From Chenopodium formosanum (Eukaryota > Streptophyta > Magnoliopsida > Caryophyllales > Amaranthaceae): a DNA stretch of 64,000 bases. The position numbers were made by a program, and so were the translations under genes. Positions 10,844 through 23,492 of the stretch are shown here, piece after piece. A model generated the notes under the pieces. That model was not told the DNA's origin, did no database searches, and saw only the letters and a list, made by a program, of their open reading frames with translations. The stretch is from NCBI GenBank assembly GCA_024500155.1, contig CM044877.1, forward strand, positions 80,584,501 through 80,648,500, read 5' to 3'. The first letter of the stretch is position 1; each line of letters starts with the position of its first letter.

Positions 10844-13800
10844 ATGGGTTGTTGTGCAAGTAGAAGCAAGGTTTCAGAAACCAAAATGAATGTTGTTAGA
10901 TCAGAGAAAAGAACCAGCAACAGTTCAAGCAACCCAGAAAATTCTCAGCAACACGTTAGAAATTATCAGCAACAACCCCAGCAACATCAGCAACAGAGGC
11001 AGCAGATTGTTGTTCAACAACAAAAACCCAATTCCCAAATCATTCAACAAGAACAAAGGTATATTAATAATAATAGTAATCATCAACCCCAAAAACCTAG
11101 GATTGCAATTGCTGGCCCACCTTCAGATACTATTTTGGGAAAGCCTTTTGAAGATATTAGGTCACACTATAAACTTGGGAAAGAATTGGGTAGAGGTCAA
11201 TTTGGGATTACTTATTTGTGTACTGAGAATTCAACTGGACAAACTTATGCTTGTAAATCAATTTTGAAGAGGAAATTAGTTACTAAGGCTGATAAAGAGG
11301 ATATTAAGAGGGAAATTCAGATATTGCAGCATTTATCAGGGCAGCCTAATATTGTGGAATTTAAAGGGGTTTATGAAGATAGACAATCTGTACATGTGGT
11401 GATGGAGCTTTGTGCTGGAGGGGAGTTGTTTGATAGGATTATTGCTCAGGGGCATTACTCCGAACAAGCCGCCGCCGCGGTTTGTAGGCAGATTGTTAAG
11501 GTTGTTCAGATTTGTAACTTCATGGGGGTGTTGCACCGTGATCTTAAGCCGGAGAATTTCTTGCTGTCTAGTAAGGATGAAGGAGCTATGCTCAAGGCTA
11601 CTGATTTCGGGTTGTCGGTATTTATAGAAGAAGGTTGATTTCTTATCCTCTTTGTAATCATTGCTTTAACTTAATTCGTGTGCACATTGTGTTTGTTTAT
11701 ACATTGGCATTTACATACTATTCTTTGTTCTGTATTGCTGCTTTTTTTGAATGTGTATACACCTTGAATTCCTTTCCCACCTAAAAGAAGTTAAAGCAAA
11801 GGTAATGGGAAGGAGACACTATGTTTTCTATTTCATCATCATGTTTTTTTGTATTGATGTCTTTTGGTCTGTTGACTGTTTTGTTATTTTTTCGAAAATG
11901 CTTATGAAATTCTTAGTAGTAATAATTATGTTGGTAGTGTATGAAAATCGACAAGGCTTGCTTGGCTTCAGAAGATAGTTATAGTAGTTAGAGATGTCAC
12001 ATTTGGCTTCTAGTGCAACTGTGCCCTGTAGAAGAGGCATAATGATTTTAAGGGCTATCACATTTGTGTCTTATCTGTATTGAGTTAGGACTTCAATTTC
12101 GACGTACTCTATAGTAATAGAAGAAACGTAGTTTATTTAAGGTGATCATGGATTTGATTCTGCTTTACCTATTGAATTTTGGATTACACACGTCGAGTTA
12201 CTAATTGTAATTGATTGGACATAAGCGGACAGATTTGAAGGCTAAGCTAAAATTACAGTATCAGCAAGTATTCCTTTATATCAAGATGAAGTGTTGTAAT
12301 TCCTATGGGGATATTCTGGTTGATTTGTCGTCTTTTTGTGGAATTCTTTCTTTTGTCTTGTAAGTATTGGCCAATACCACGTTGTGTGATTATTACTCTT
12401 GGCTTGAAAGTTTGGATGTGTCAATTGAAAAAACTGTCGAGATCTTAGTGCACAAAGCAAAGGTGGGGGCACTTTTCTAGTGACTTTATGATGGAATTAT
12501 CTGTGGTCTCAGCTGCAAGACTTTTCTGTTAAGCTGTTATATAAAGTATGTTATTGTTTTTAAATATGTTATAATTCTTACCTCTTTGGCTGTCAATCTT
12601 ATGAAAGATCTAAAAACCAAATTTCAATATGAATCTAACTTTTCTATTGTTGCCTTTTACCTTTTGGCTGTCTTATTACTGTTATTAGTGAACTACTAAT
12701 CATTTGGAAGAGCTGAAAACTAAATTTTGATATGAACCAAATTTGTAGGCAAGGTGTATCGTGATGTGGTGGGCAGTGCTTACTATGTTGCTCCTGAAGT
12801 ACTACGGAGAAGGTATGGGAAGGAAATAGATATTTGGAGTGCAGGAATTATGCTGTATATTCTACTCAGTGGTGTCCCACCTTTTTGGGCTGGTACGATA
12901 ATCTTTCTCTTACTCTTCTTATTATATTCAATTTGAGCTGTAAAGTACGATAGTTCACTTGATTTTCTTCTGCAGAAAATGAGAAAGGCATATTTGATGC
13001 CATACTGAAAGGAGAAATCGACTTTGAAAGCGACCCATGGCCATCTATATCAAAAAGTGCAAAGGACCTGGTCAGGAAGATGTTGAATCCAGATCCAAAG
13101 AAGCGAATTACTTCTGCAGAAGTGCTTGGTAATGTGCTTTCTTGCTTCCTTTTGGTAGACTCCCATTCTTGAATGTGTCCTGTATCTTCACTCTTCAATA
13201 TGCTAACCTTTCAACTTTTAAGTCTTGTAACTCAATGTATTTGCTACCACATTCACACGATGTATCTTGTCATTGCCTTATTAAAATGTTAAATTTTGAG
13301 GCTACAACTATTCTATTACATATTGATTTTATATTATGCTGGTTAAACACTAGTTGAAAGGGCATTTGCTCTACGTGCCTTTTTTTTTCTCCTGATTTTA
13401 CTACTAACAGTATAGCCATGTTATAAGTTTCTATGAAAAGCTAACAAGTTTCATTTCTTTGAACCACACAGAGCATCCTTGGATGAGAGAAGGCGGAGAT
13501 GCATCAGACAAGCCAATAGATAGTGCAGTGCTCTCTAGAATGAAACAGTTTAGGGCAATGAATAAGCTAAAGAAGCTAGCTTTAAAGGTGTGCTTCTATG
13601 CATAACTTTTTAATTTTCCTTATTTTTTTTCTTCTTCTTGTTTATAGTATATGCACATTCTTTCAGGCAGAATAGAGGATTTTTTCTTGAAAAAATAAGG
13701 TACAGTATGGTAATATGGTTTGACAGTGTTTGACTTCTATCGAAAAATTTCATTTTCTGGGAGAAAAATCACATTTTTATATTGAAGAATATGGAGGAAT

Positions 13801-16005
13801 GTTCCCTACACCCAACTTAACTTAGTAGTAGTATTGGCTAGTAATTTGGGAAGAAATAAGCTGATTTAGGCTGAGAATTCTCTAACCAAGTAGATTGGAC
13901 ATTGGAAAATTCTTTATTTTCTAAAATTTTTAAATATTTAGCCTTATACGTGTAGTCTAGTTTTCGAACTTGGTCAGTTACTGGAACTAAACATGATGCA
14001 TATCCTTCACTCTGCCATTTTACCAACAATTCGCTTGGTTTTGTCTATTTTGAATTGTCTAGATGTAAATTTCTCGTGCCTGGAGGTGAAATGAAGAGTC
14101 CATCTATAGGCTATAGTGCCTTGTTACTTTAGCTATATGACCAACCATCTTATGAGCTAGCTAATTAAGTAGTTCCCCCTCCCTTTATTTAAAATTCTAA
14201 TTTTTTGTGATCAATTTTAGTTTGATCAATACATTGTCAAGGATTTTAAAAAGTAAATATCCCAACACTTTTATTTTATAAGACCTGTAAGTCACAAGGA
14301 TGGGAGAGCTCCAAAGGTCTATTGCTAGATATGTTGGTATTTATTAGTTTTCATTTGGAGAAAATAGCATTATGCCTACATTGGTACATGTCTTTACTCT
14401 ATTAACGTTCCCTTGATTACTCATTTATGCGTAGCCCAGTACTGAGTTGCTCCACGCCCTTTCACATTTTAGTTTGACCTTTGAAATAGTTATACACAAT
14501 TTTTATTCCTTAGCTGCCTTTACATTCTTCTGGACAACCATTCTAAAATGACTTTTGGTGCTACAGTAAATAGATTCTTGCTGTTTTTGAAAGTTTGATT
14601 ACATATTTCATTTCATTTATACCTTTTTAATTTGACAATCAGCTTGTGATAGTAACAGATTTGTATTTTGGATTTTGATGACCCTGGCCCATTTACTGCA
14701 GGTTATCGCAGAAAATATGTCCGAAGAGGATATTAAAGGTTTTAAAGCTATGTTTGATAACATGGACACAGACAACAGCGGTTCAATAACCTATGATGAG
14801 CTTAAAAAAGGATTAGCTGAACTTGGGTCAAAACTTACTGAAACTGAAGTGAAGCAACTTATGGAAGCTGTAAGTTGAAGACTATCATTCAGCTACATAT
14901 GATTTTTATCCTATCATGGTATCTTTTAATACGTTACTTTGTTGCTGGTTATCATATATTTGAATCCTTTGCAGGCTGATGTTGATGGAAATGGGACAAT
15001 TGACTATACGGAATTTATCACTGCAACAATGAATAGACACAGACTGGAAACAGATGAAAATTTATTAAAAGCATTTCGATACTTTGATAAGGATAATAGT
15101 GGGTGAGTCCATAACAACTGCCTCTGCCTCCCCCCTTCTCCTTTCCCCTCCACAGCATTTCTGAGTTTTTGCGTGTTGCTTAAATATGCACATGAAATTC
15201 CCATATCATTTTCTGCTCGAGGGTTTTCCAATTCATTTTTTCTGTGGTGTCTTATCTTGAAATAATATCTCATCCGTTTTAAGTTGGACATGTTGCAACA
15301 TGATTTTCTGTTGAGGTTTGCTTCTAATTATGTTTAGTTAAGGTTTTTTTATGCAGCTTGTTCGTTGTTGGATTTTTTTTAGCTCATCTGTTCTCTTGAT
15401 TTTCTTAGAAGATATTCATGAAACAAGTTCTTCAAGGATGTTTTTTGTTCAGTTTTATAAATTGAATTTCCTTGTATCTAACAAATAATCTTATCTTATG
15501 AACTTTTTATTTTCTTCAAAATATTGCTCTAAAATGGTGGCGTATGTTTATGAGTCATTATTAACATGAGGGCAGCTTTTTTTACTTTAATAAATATTAA
15601 TGCTATCAGCCCACTTCCTTAGTAATTGTGCAACACTCTTGACTCTCCAAAGCAATGATAATGTGAGGATGAACAGAGTTTAAGTTACTGAAATTACCTT
15701 TCTTATATTTCAGATTCATTACAATGGATGAACTGGAAAGTGAGATGATGGAATACGGAATCGCTGATGAAAGCAGCATCAAAGAAATTCTGTCGGAGGT
15801 TGATACTGATAATGTAAGTATCTAGTAAACACAAATTAAAAATTCATTGGCACAGTGGCTAATCAGACCATCACAATTTAGGATAGAGTATCATATTCTG
15901 CATCTGACTGATTTTGTTGACATATTATAGGATGGAAAAATAAACTACGATGAATTTTGTGCTATGATGAAAAGTGGTACAACAGCGCAAGTAAAACTCT
16001 TCTAG
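10844..16005 (+). CDS. Calcium-dependent protein kinase (CDPK), 557 aa
   Basis: Eight exons: 10844-11633, 12749-12892, 12976-13128, 13472-13587, 14702-14869, 14975-15102, 15714-15813, 15931-16005. All junctions are GT-AG and the sum (1,674 nt) is in frame. The protein starts MGCCASRSK: Gly2 suits N-myristoylation and Cys3/Cys4 palmitoylation, so membrane attachment is expected. Residues about 30-85 are rich in Gln/Asn. The kinase domain runs about 109-367, with GRGQFG loop, YACKSI lysine, HRDLKPENFLL and a DFG motif. The junction domain (KQFRAMNKLKKLALK) follows, then four EF-hands: DTDNSGSITYDE, DVDGNGTIDYTE, DKDNSGFITMDE and DTDNDGKINYDE. Family knowledge: calcium binding to the EF-hands relieves autoinhibition and couples calcium signals to phosphorylation. 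The 144/153/116/168-nt exon pattern is as I recall for plant CDPKs. The exact paralogue is not assigned. Confidence 0.95.
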
Positions 16006-17920
16006 TTCCAAGTTCAGTCCATATAGCAGAGGTGTTTTGTATAGTCAGCTCGGTAAGTTTGCTTGTGATTAAATTATTTTCAATGGGAGCAGCAGGGAAC
16101 CTTGTCTATGAACATTTACTCTGCATCTTTGCAGGAAGTTTGAACATGTGTATATGTATTTTTACTTAGAATTTGTTTAATTGCTTAGATATTTTTTTTT
16201 TCTGAATCTCTGCTTGTAGCAGAGTAATTTTGTACCTGTATCTAAGATAAACCCTCACAGCTCCTAGTAGTGTTTGAGGTTTATTGTTCATACCGTGAAG
16301 TATTAAACGATGGTGCTATGTGTTTTAGAACCGGAAGCGTTTCTTCCTTGAAGAAGAGAATGAAAAGAGTCGAATATATGTTCCCTTGTATTATTGATGA
16401 TTTAAACCTTTAACTATATGCAGTCCCTTCAAAGGCCTATAACTTTTCGCTTTGCTCATTCTTTGGTCAGTTGTGTTGGGATCTTCTGCTGAGCACAACT
16501 TCTTGAGAGGAGGGATTACTAGTATGTTCAGTGAAATCAAGAAAAAAGAACGATTTCCAGTGACGTTATATCACTTATATAGTTATATGTAGTTCGAGAT
16601 GAGTTGCAAATAAGCCAGACTAAAGCACTACAGTGCTCTGAAGCCAGTTCTATCAGCTAATGAGGATCACTGTGAAGTTGTTGCTCTACTTTGTGTCTAC
16701 TTCTAGCTGCTATGGTAGTCATGTACTTGTGTGACTGTGCACGACGATTCGAAAATACCAATTAATTGATTAGTATTTTAAGAATAAACATGTTCTAAAA
16801 CATTTTCCAATAATCTCGAAGGTTAAGCAATGGGGAAAATCTGAAATAGGAATTGATTCAACCTAAACCTCAAAGATGCCCAAAATTGAATAACTTGAAA
16901 TTGACCTGAATCGACACACATTAGTGCAAAGATACTAGAATTGAAATATTTTCTTAGTAAATTAATTGACAATAGGCTTGACTTGTATTGACAAGATTCA
17001 AATTGAATTTGTCATCACCTAGATACGACCCAAAGTTGTTTTTCAGTTGGATTATGTTTTATCCTTTCTTAGGATAGGTTAAGACAATGTGACAATTTAA
17101 CATTAATACCTATATCTTACGAGAGGTGGCTCATCATGTTCCCGTGCGAATAAATGTTATAGTAAATACATATACGAAGTATAACTATTAATTGTAAAAG
17201 TAACCAATACAAGATCACCTAAATCAAAGTACTCGATCTAGACCCAATATTGATAATCCAATTATGTCCAGAATCATAATCAATTGAATGCAAAATTTCT
17301 ACCTAGCATAACAAATGAAATAACACAATTCCTAAAATTATCCCCATAATTATTAGTATGCCAAGACATGATCCAACCTAAACTGAATAAATTATAATCA
17401 ATCAAAATAATTTTCAAAATATCAACTTGTGTTTTTTTTTTTTCAAATATAAAACTGATCAAATCTATACATCAACAAGTCTAACTACTAAAATTATTAA
17501 AAAAACAGTGGAAAAAACTGCTAATTAATTTCTTACTCTACTTAAACTAGCTAGGAAAACACTAGTCATTTTTTTCCCCAAAATCAAAGATTAAAAACAT
17601 TGTTGGATTTCATGCATGCTATCATAATTCATAATATTTGTAGCTTTCTTAAAATGGTCATATACCATAAGAAACAATATAATTATGGGACATGTTTATC
17701 GTAACATCATATATACATATATAGAGAAACTCAAATGCAACAAAAACATAGATATTAACTTTACAACCTTACATATGACTATTAAAAGATCATAGCATAT
17801 GCTACTACATACATACATTATTATCATTATAGGTATGAAATTCCAATTACATAAAATATACAAAAGTTTTCTTAATTCATCATACTTAAAATAACACAAA
17901 TATTATTATAACTCACAATT
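16006..17920. other. Intergenic region between convergent CDPK and bZIP genes
   Basis: The first few hundred bases are probably the CDPK 3' UTR. From about 16830 to 17260 the sequence holds scattered words such as GACCCAA, GACCTGAATCGA and AGACCCAATATTGA. They resemble a heavily decayed member of the GACCCGA repeat family, but no termini are visible. No gene recognised. Confidence 0.4.
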
Positions 17921-18547
17921 TTAACGTAGAACATCCATGGAACTAGTGATGCTATTTGGACTAGTGGCTGTTTGATTATTATTGTTATTATTAGCTCTTG
18001 TACATTCACCATCTTCGAGCCCTAGGTCGCATTTCATTGACATGAGCAACTCGTTTCGAAGGCAGATGGATTCGTCTCTAAGCCGAGCATTCTCTTGGAG
18101 AAGTTCATAGTTAGACTCCATGACAAGGTTGAGTTTTTCGGCTAGTTGGTGATTTGCTGCAAGAAGTTGTAAAACTTGTGATTGAAGGTTTTCGAGTTGC
18201 TTGCGTTTGCGAAGCCTAGACCTTCTTGCTGATTCCCTATTCGATATCATCCTCTTTAGCCTTCTAATTTCTTGTTCCTCACTTTGTTCCTTGGTTGTTT
18301 GATCATCTGAACATAAAGTGTTGATAATGCTATTATTAGGGCTAGATGATGGTGAATCGATATTGAGAGTAGGGTTTAATGTTGTTAGGTCATGAAGTGG
18401 GAGATAAGAGTGGAGATTTGGTAAGAATTTATTATGATTTGATGAAAGAATGCCAAATTGGGATGAATTAATCTCATTGTTGGCTTGGTTTGAAAGAGGA
18501 GGTGGGAGATGAAATCTTCTATCATCATCGTCGTCAATTTGATGCAT
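17921..18547 (-). CDS. bZIP transcription factor, group-S type, 208 aa
   Basis: A single uninterrupted reading frame from ATG at 18547 to TAA at 17921. An acidic start (MHQIDDDDD) and an Asn/Ser/Pro-rich region lead to the basic region at about residues 96-116, with the invariant N-x7-R inside SNRESARRSR. A long leucine zipper follows (about 118-168; heptad Leu/Met/Asn positions), then an Asn-rich tail. Intronless structure, small size and extended zipper are family traits of plant group S bZIPs (bZIP42/43-like), nuclear factors that bind ACGT-core DNA, often as heterodimers. I did not see the conserved sucrose-responsive upstream ORF found in the S1 branch. The paralogue is not assigned. Confidence 0.92.
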   Translation of the reverse strand: MHQIDDDDDRRFHLPPPLSNQANNEINSSQFGILSSNHNKFLPNLHSYLPLHDLTTLNPTLNIDSPSSSPNNSIINTLCSDDQTTKEQSEEQEIRRLKRMISNRESARRSRLRKRKQLENLQSQVLQLLAANHQLAEKLNLVMESNYELLQENARLRDESICLRNELLMSMKCDLGLEDGECTRANNNNNNQTATSPNSITSSMDVLR

Positions 18548-18599
18548 TTTTTCTTTTTTCCGAGCAAAATTTCTCGAATTTTTCGAGCAAAATTTAAAA

Positions 18600-18660
18600 T
18601 GGCGGAGAGAGAATGACGTAGAAGAAAAGGGAAAAGAAGGTGAATTATATAAAGCTTAAG
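18600..18660 (-). promoter_or_regulatory. Core promoter of the bZIP gene (putative)
   Basis: On the minus strand, a TATA-like CTTTATATAATTC (18641-18653) lies about 95-105 nt before the start codon. Nearby, at about 18613, is a CTACGTCATT element (TGACGT core, a known bZIP target), and a second ACGT core sits at about 18801. An autoregulatory loop is possible but is inference only. Confidence 0.4.
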
Positions 18661-19917
18661 AGAGATGATTTATAGACTACAAGATTAGTGTCGACATCAA
18701 GAAGTTCAATTAAACTTGTCAAAGGAAAGTGGGGGTACAAAAAAAAGGTAGCAAATGGTTTACAACAGGTGTAATATATACACGTTTAGTCACCCCAATT
18801 CACGTAAAAGTTAATACTTTGTGAAGTTAACTTTTCATGTGATTTGAGATGATTAAACATGTCATTGTTGTATGTATACTCATTATTATGACTACTGTTT
18901 AACAATCCTTAGATATCTTAAATGATGATAAGGTGCTGATATTTTAAAATAGCTATAATTATATATAGTTGTTGGCCTTCCAAGCTCTTTACACATTGTT
19001 TTTAAGGTGCTAAATTATTGAAATGGAATTAAACAACAATGTTACATAGAGTGTCATATCAATTTGAAAATCTTAAAATTTTCATTTTGTATATCATTAC
19101 CTCCGTTTTTATTAATCAAAAACAGTTTTTGTATTCAAGACCTTTCGCCCTTTCGGCACCTTCAACAACTAATTCTACCAAACAACTCGTTCAAAAGTTA
19201 CCTCGTCAGTTTAACACCTAATTAGCTTTAGCTAACACATTTTCCAATTTTAGTAGCTTATCGGTTTTAACTCCATTTCACTTTTTTTTTTTTTAAAAAA
19301 AACAAAGCCAATATAACCTTTGTAGGTAGTAATTTGCAAATGGTTAGGGATTTTATTTTTTAATTTAACTTGTATTTTGTATTTTTAATAGAGAGCTTAA
19401 TTACTTTCTTAAGCGACAAGAACATCAATTTTGAATGGTATTTCTACACGGCATTGATGCATAAAGAGACAATAACGTTAAGCATTTAAAATTGTAATTA
19501 GTGCATGTGTTTAAATGGAAATTATAGCTTAATTTCTTTGTCCCTTGCTTTACATTTATACTCTTGAGGTGGGAATCTATGACATACTATAAGCAGTTTT
19601 GTAGTAATAAGAAAGAATGTACAACCAAAATTGGGTATATATTGATAATTTACCTCGTATATATATTCAATGAGAATATGTTTCTAAGTATTTACTTGAC
19701 ATGGTAGTTGAGCTGAGATACCCTAAAGGAGCTAGATAAGAGCAATTGAGTTGGGTCCTGGCCTATTTAGCAAGAACAATAGAACTTATATAAATATTGA
19801 TTCTCAATATTATTGCTAGCTGTGATTCTGAATATTCGTTGTACACTTGTACTAGTTGAGTTCAATCATAGAATTATTCGATCCAATAACATTTACAAGT
19901 ACTACTTCTTTTGTGTC
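18661..19917. other. Intergenic AT-rich stretch
   Basis: Distal upstream region of the bZIP gene. A fragment near 19098 (ACCTCCGTTTTTATTAAT) resembles one end of a Stowaway MITE, but no matching second end was found. No gene recognised. Confidence 0.35.
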
Positions 19918-19920
19918 TTA

Positions 19921-20112
19921 GGGCCTATTTACATTAACTGAGCTGAACTGAACTGATTGAAGTTGAACTGAACTGAACTGATTGAAGTTGAACTGAACTG
20001 AACTGAACCGAACTGAACTGAACTAAGCTGAAATGAATATTTTATGAGATAAGGAAATTAAGAGCTGAGTTGAGCTGAACTGATCTAAAATTAAGCTGAA
20101 GTGAATAGGCCC
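19921..20112. mobile_element. PIF/Harbinger-like MITE with GAACT pentamer core (192 bp)
   Basis: Ends are GGGCCTATTTAC and GTGAATAGGCCC, inverted with one mismatch, flanked by TTA (19918-19920 and 20113-20115). A 3-bp TTA/TAA target duplication is the mark of PIF/Harbinger MITEs. The interior is mostly tandem TGAAC pentamers. A related element lies at 62679-62825 and a degraded one at 57018-57230. Confidence 0.75.
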
Positions 20113-20400
20113 TTAGTTAAAGCATGTAAAATTTTGACTTTCACGCTCGTTAATGCACAATGCTAGACATATACTACTCCGTATTAAAGGATAAACCTCC
20201 CAAGTATCACCATATGTAAAACGTTAAGGGCTACTCCTTAACTTATTGTTTACTAGCTTTTAATTTCCTTTTATTTTTTTTATGAAAATAAAACAAAGTA
20301 TGAATTATGATTGTCACTTCCATTAAAGAAAATATAGGCACTTCATGATTAAGAACCGCACAATTAGTTTCTAATCTTAATTAATTAAATGCTTATTTTA

Positions 20401-20519
20401 CAAAAGCTTCATTGTAAATGACATTCTCTTTTCCAATTTTAGAAATACTTATGGTGCATGTAAAACAAGTATTTACAATGAAGCTTTTATAATGTATTTC
20501 TAAAATTGGAAAAGAGAAT
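20401..20519. repeat. Interleaved inverted repeats, order A-B-A'-B'
   Basis: Arm A (20401-20419) is the reverse complement of A' (20471-20489) apart from one end base, and arm B (20423-20448) is a perfect 26-nt reverse complement of B' (20494-20519). The arms alternate instead of nesting, so a simple hairpin cannot form with both pairs; an RNA copy could fold only as a pseudoknot. No element ends were identified. Confidence 0.8.
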
Positions 20520-20698
20520 TTAAATTGTAAATATTGTAAATAAAACATAATCCATCAGTTTCAAAATAAATGCAAAACATTATCTTTTTTCATTTTTTTT
20601 TTTTTTTTGAAGGAAAACTTTTTATCTTACACTATTCAAATATATTACTAGCTTTTTCTTATCAAAATTTTTTATTCCATACTCCTTATATTGGTATA

Positions 20699-21655
20699 CT
20701 AGATGTAAGCCCGTGCGATGCACGGTTTTTTAATATTTCATTTTGTATATTTTTTTTGTAATTTCTTAATATTTTTTGTACTATTATTTTAACATTAATT
20801 TAAGGTAAAATATTTTGTTAAGTTTTAAATTATTCTTATTCAAATTTTACGTATATAGAACTTGAATTTATAAATTGAAATAAATATTTTCTCATTCATC
20901 AGATAGTTAGATAAAATCATTAAATCAAAATATATTTTTTTAATTTCTAATTATTTGTTAAAATAATATAAATCCTAATGTAAAAGATAATATAAAAGAT
21001 AATTTTTTGTTTTTTTTTTCATAATTTAAATCTTAAATTACTATTTTTTGTTTTCAATTCTCAAATTTCATTTGTTAATTTTTTCTTAAATGGCGACTGA
21101 AAATTAAAATTCTAAATTATTATATAAATCTAATTTTTCATTGGTCGAAATATTACTTTTGCTTATGTGGCGTGCGATGCACGAATTTTTATATATATAT
21201 TTTGTATATAAATATTTTTTTGGTGATCTCTTAATTTTTTTCTTGCATTATAAGTTTTAAAATTTTGTATGAAAGTATCATATCATCAGATATTTACATA
21301 AAACCATTAACATCAAATGATAATTTATATTTTTTAAATATCAAAATATAATTTTTAGTTTTTTAAATAATATAAATCCTAATATCTAAAGATAATTTTT
21401 AGTTTTGTAACAAATAAAAATGATAAAATTTAGTGTTCTTAAATAATTAAAATCCTAATAAATTACTATTCGTCGTTTTTACCTACATGGAAAAAATTTA
21501 AAATTTCATTCGTCACTTTTGTTTAGGTGGCGAGTGATTTTTTTAATTCTAAAATAAAATAAAAATCTAATTTTTTATTGGTCGAAAATATACCTTTTCT
21601 TATGTGTCGCTCCCAATGCTCTCCAAAAATGCCTACTTTATATATATTAGATTAG
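20699..21655 (-). mobile_element. Non-autonomous Helitron, minus strand
   Basis: Read on the minus strand, the 5' end begins TCTAATATATATAAAG after A (one of the GATTA repeats at 21650-21661, so the exact base is uncertain). The 3' end has the hairpin CCGTGCATCGCACGG followed by GCTTACAT and CTAG|T (CTAG at 20699-20702). No Rep/helicase is encoded. A second, slightly altered hairpin (CGTGCATCGCACG) lies inside at about 21170-21185, followed by sequence resembling an element start, so this may be two head-to-tail copies. Confidence 0.65.
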
Positions 21656-21661
21656 ATTAGA

Positions 21662-23277
21662 TTATTTATCAACTTCTTATTATTGAGTATTAGATTCATT
21701 AAATAACTAAATCAATAATCAACGTGACCTAAATATTTTTTTAGGTAGATCGAGAAAGTTATTACGGAGTATTATTTTATAATTTTCAATACTTAATTAT
21801 GCTACACATATAAAACGTAATTATTCAATGTATGTAAATTAATGCTAATAAATCAATCATTAATTATCAGGAGGTATAATGTTGGCTTAGCTACTCTATC
21901 TACAACTCTATATCATCATGAAGTAAATTTAGCTTGAATACCTATAATAAGAAACCACTTATTAGAATATATGTTACGTTCATTAATAAAACAAAAAAAA
22001 AGAACCAATCAAAATAATGGAATCAAAACATCAAAGCTGAAAAAGTTTTTAGCCAACTTCTATAAATAGAAATATATGATTGTAATAAAATAGATGTATA
22101 ATGGAAGATGTATTGTAATGGTAAGAACTTTGAAATGCAGCAATTATAAAGACATTTATGGGAAAAAAAAGAAGCATATAATAGATGAAGGCATTGTTTT
22201 TGGGGATCTTTATTCGTAGAAAAACATCAATTTAGCAATATTAGGTTGTTACTTGAAGTCTTTTTTCACTTTTGAGCTGCATGCACTAATTTATAAGTTC
22301 ACTTTTTGTCTATTTTTTCTTAGGAAGATAGCATTAACATCAATGTGTTGTCCTTTGATTCAATATTGCCAAATAATTTTTTGCACAAGGTAATAATTTT
22401 GGTTGATTATTATAAGGAGGTGTGATAGATCAATGCTTTCATAGCGAATCAAAATTTCGACCTCATTTGCTGTGATAAAAAATATTGTTAGATATATTTT
22501 AATTTATGTATTCACAATAATATTGTCTTTTTATAATTTATATTAATATATAGTTACATATTATGTATGATGATCAAACGTATTTATTGACTAGTGTGTC
22601 AATTAAACGGCTATGATTAAGTTATCCGGGGGCAATACAACCTTTTTGTGTGGCATAAAATTGTTGAATAAGTGATCTCCACTCGTGGGGTTAGCTTCCA
22701 TTTCCAATGATATTGAAAACATAGAAAGTAGCTCATTAATCCAAAGTCCATCTTAATTAATATAACAATATGTTGAAATCCTTAATTATTTTACTAATTT
22801 ACACACAACACAAGACAACCAGACTATAAATTACATGGTACACCACTTACTCACACTCTTTGGCTTCTTAGGCTTTGTTTAGCTAGTGCTTGTTAATCTT
22901 ATCATTATAATACTGTAATACACTTAGTAAAATAAACTATGTGGATTAGTAATTTCTTAATTAATTAATTAATTAAGAGTGGACAAAGCCAATGAAGCAT
23001 TGGCTGTAGGCCATTTCATGTACTCATTATGGGTCCCTCATTGTGATTTGAGCTTTACTAAGTTTGGCAAGATTAAGCAGCTTTTTATAAACTAAATTTA
23101 CTAAATTGCCCTTAAAAATTTATCTTAAGAATCATGATTTATGAGAGTAATTAGAAATGAAATTATCTTCATGCATTATGATTTATGAATAATAATTTTT
23201 AAGGGTTGTTTTTTTTTTAAAGACCACAACTTTATAAGTAAAATATACATATCATCAAGGTGACTAGTTTAGGGTTG
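21662..23277. other. Intergenic AT-rich stretch
   Basis: No gene, RNA gene or complete element recognised. It includes a short (TTAA)n run near 22960. Confidence 0.4.
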
Positions 23278-23282
23278 GTTTA

Positions 23283-23487
23283 TGTTGAAATCCATTGTAG
23301 CCCACTTGTGAGTGTCCCACATTGGAGAAAGAGGAGAGGTAGTTCCACTTTATAAGATAGAGGAGTTACTCCTACTATTGTCAATTGGTTTTAGTATGGA
23401 AGCTCCAAAGCCTTGTTTGTGGACCAAACTCTCCTCCTCCTTATTCGGGTTGTCCAGGCCCATTTCATATTATTTCAAAATTTAACA
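23283..23487. mobile_element. Small solo LTR, TRIM-like (205 bp)
   Basis: Begins TGTTGAAATCC and ends ATTTAACA (TGTT...AACA ends), with perfect 5-bp flanking duplications GTTTA (23278-23282, 23488-23492). It contains the GTCCCACATTGGAGAA segment often seen in small plant LTRs. Its size suits a TRIM-type or small copia-like LTR reduced to a solo copy. Confidence 0.65.
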
Positions 23488-23492
23488 GTTTA

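Noticed and set aside
16830..17260. A third GACCCGA-family hAT element
   Set aside because: Only scattered similar words were seen; no inverted ends or target duplication.
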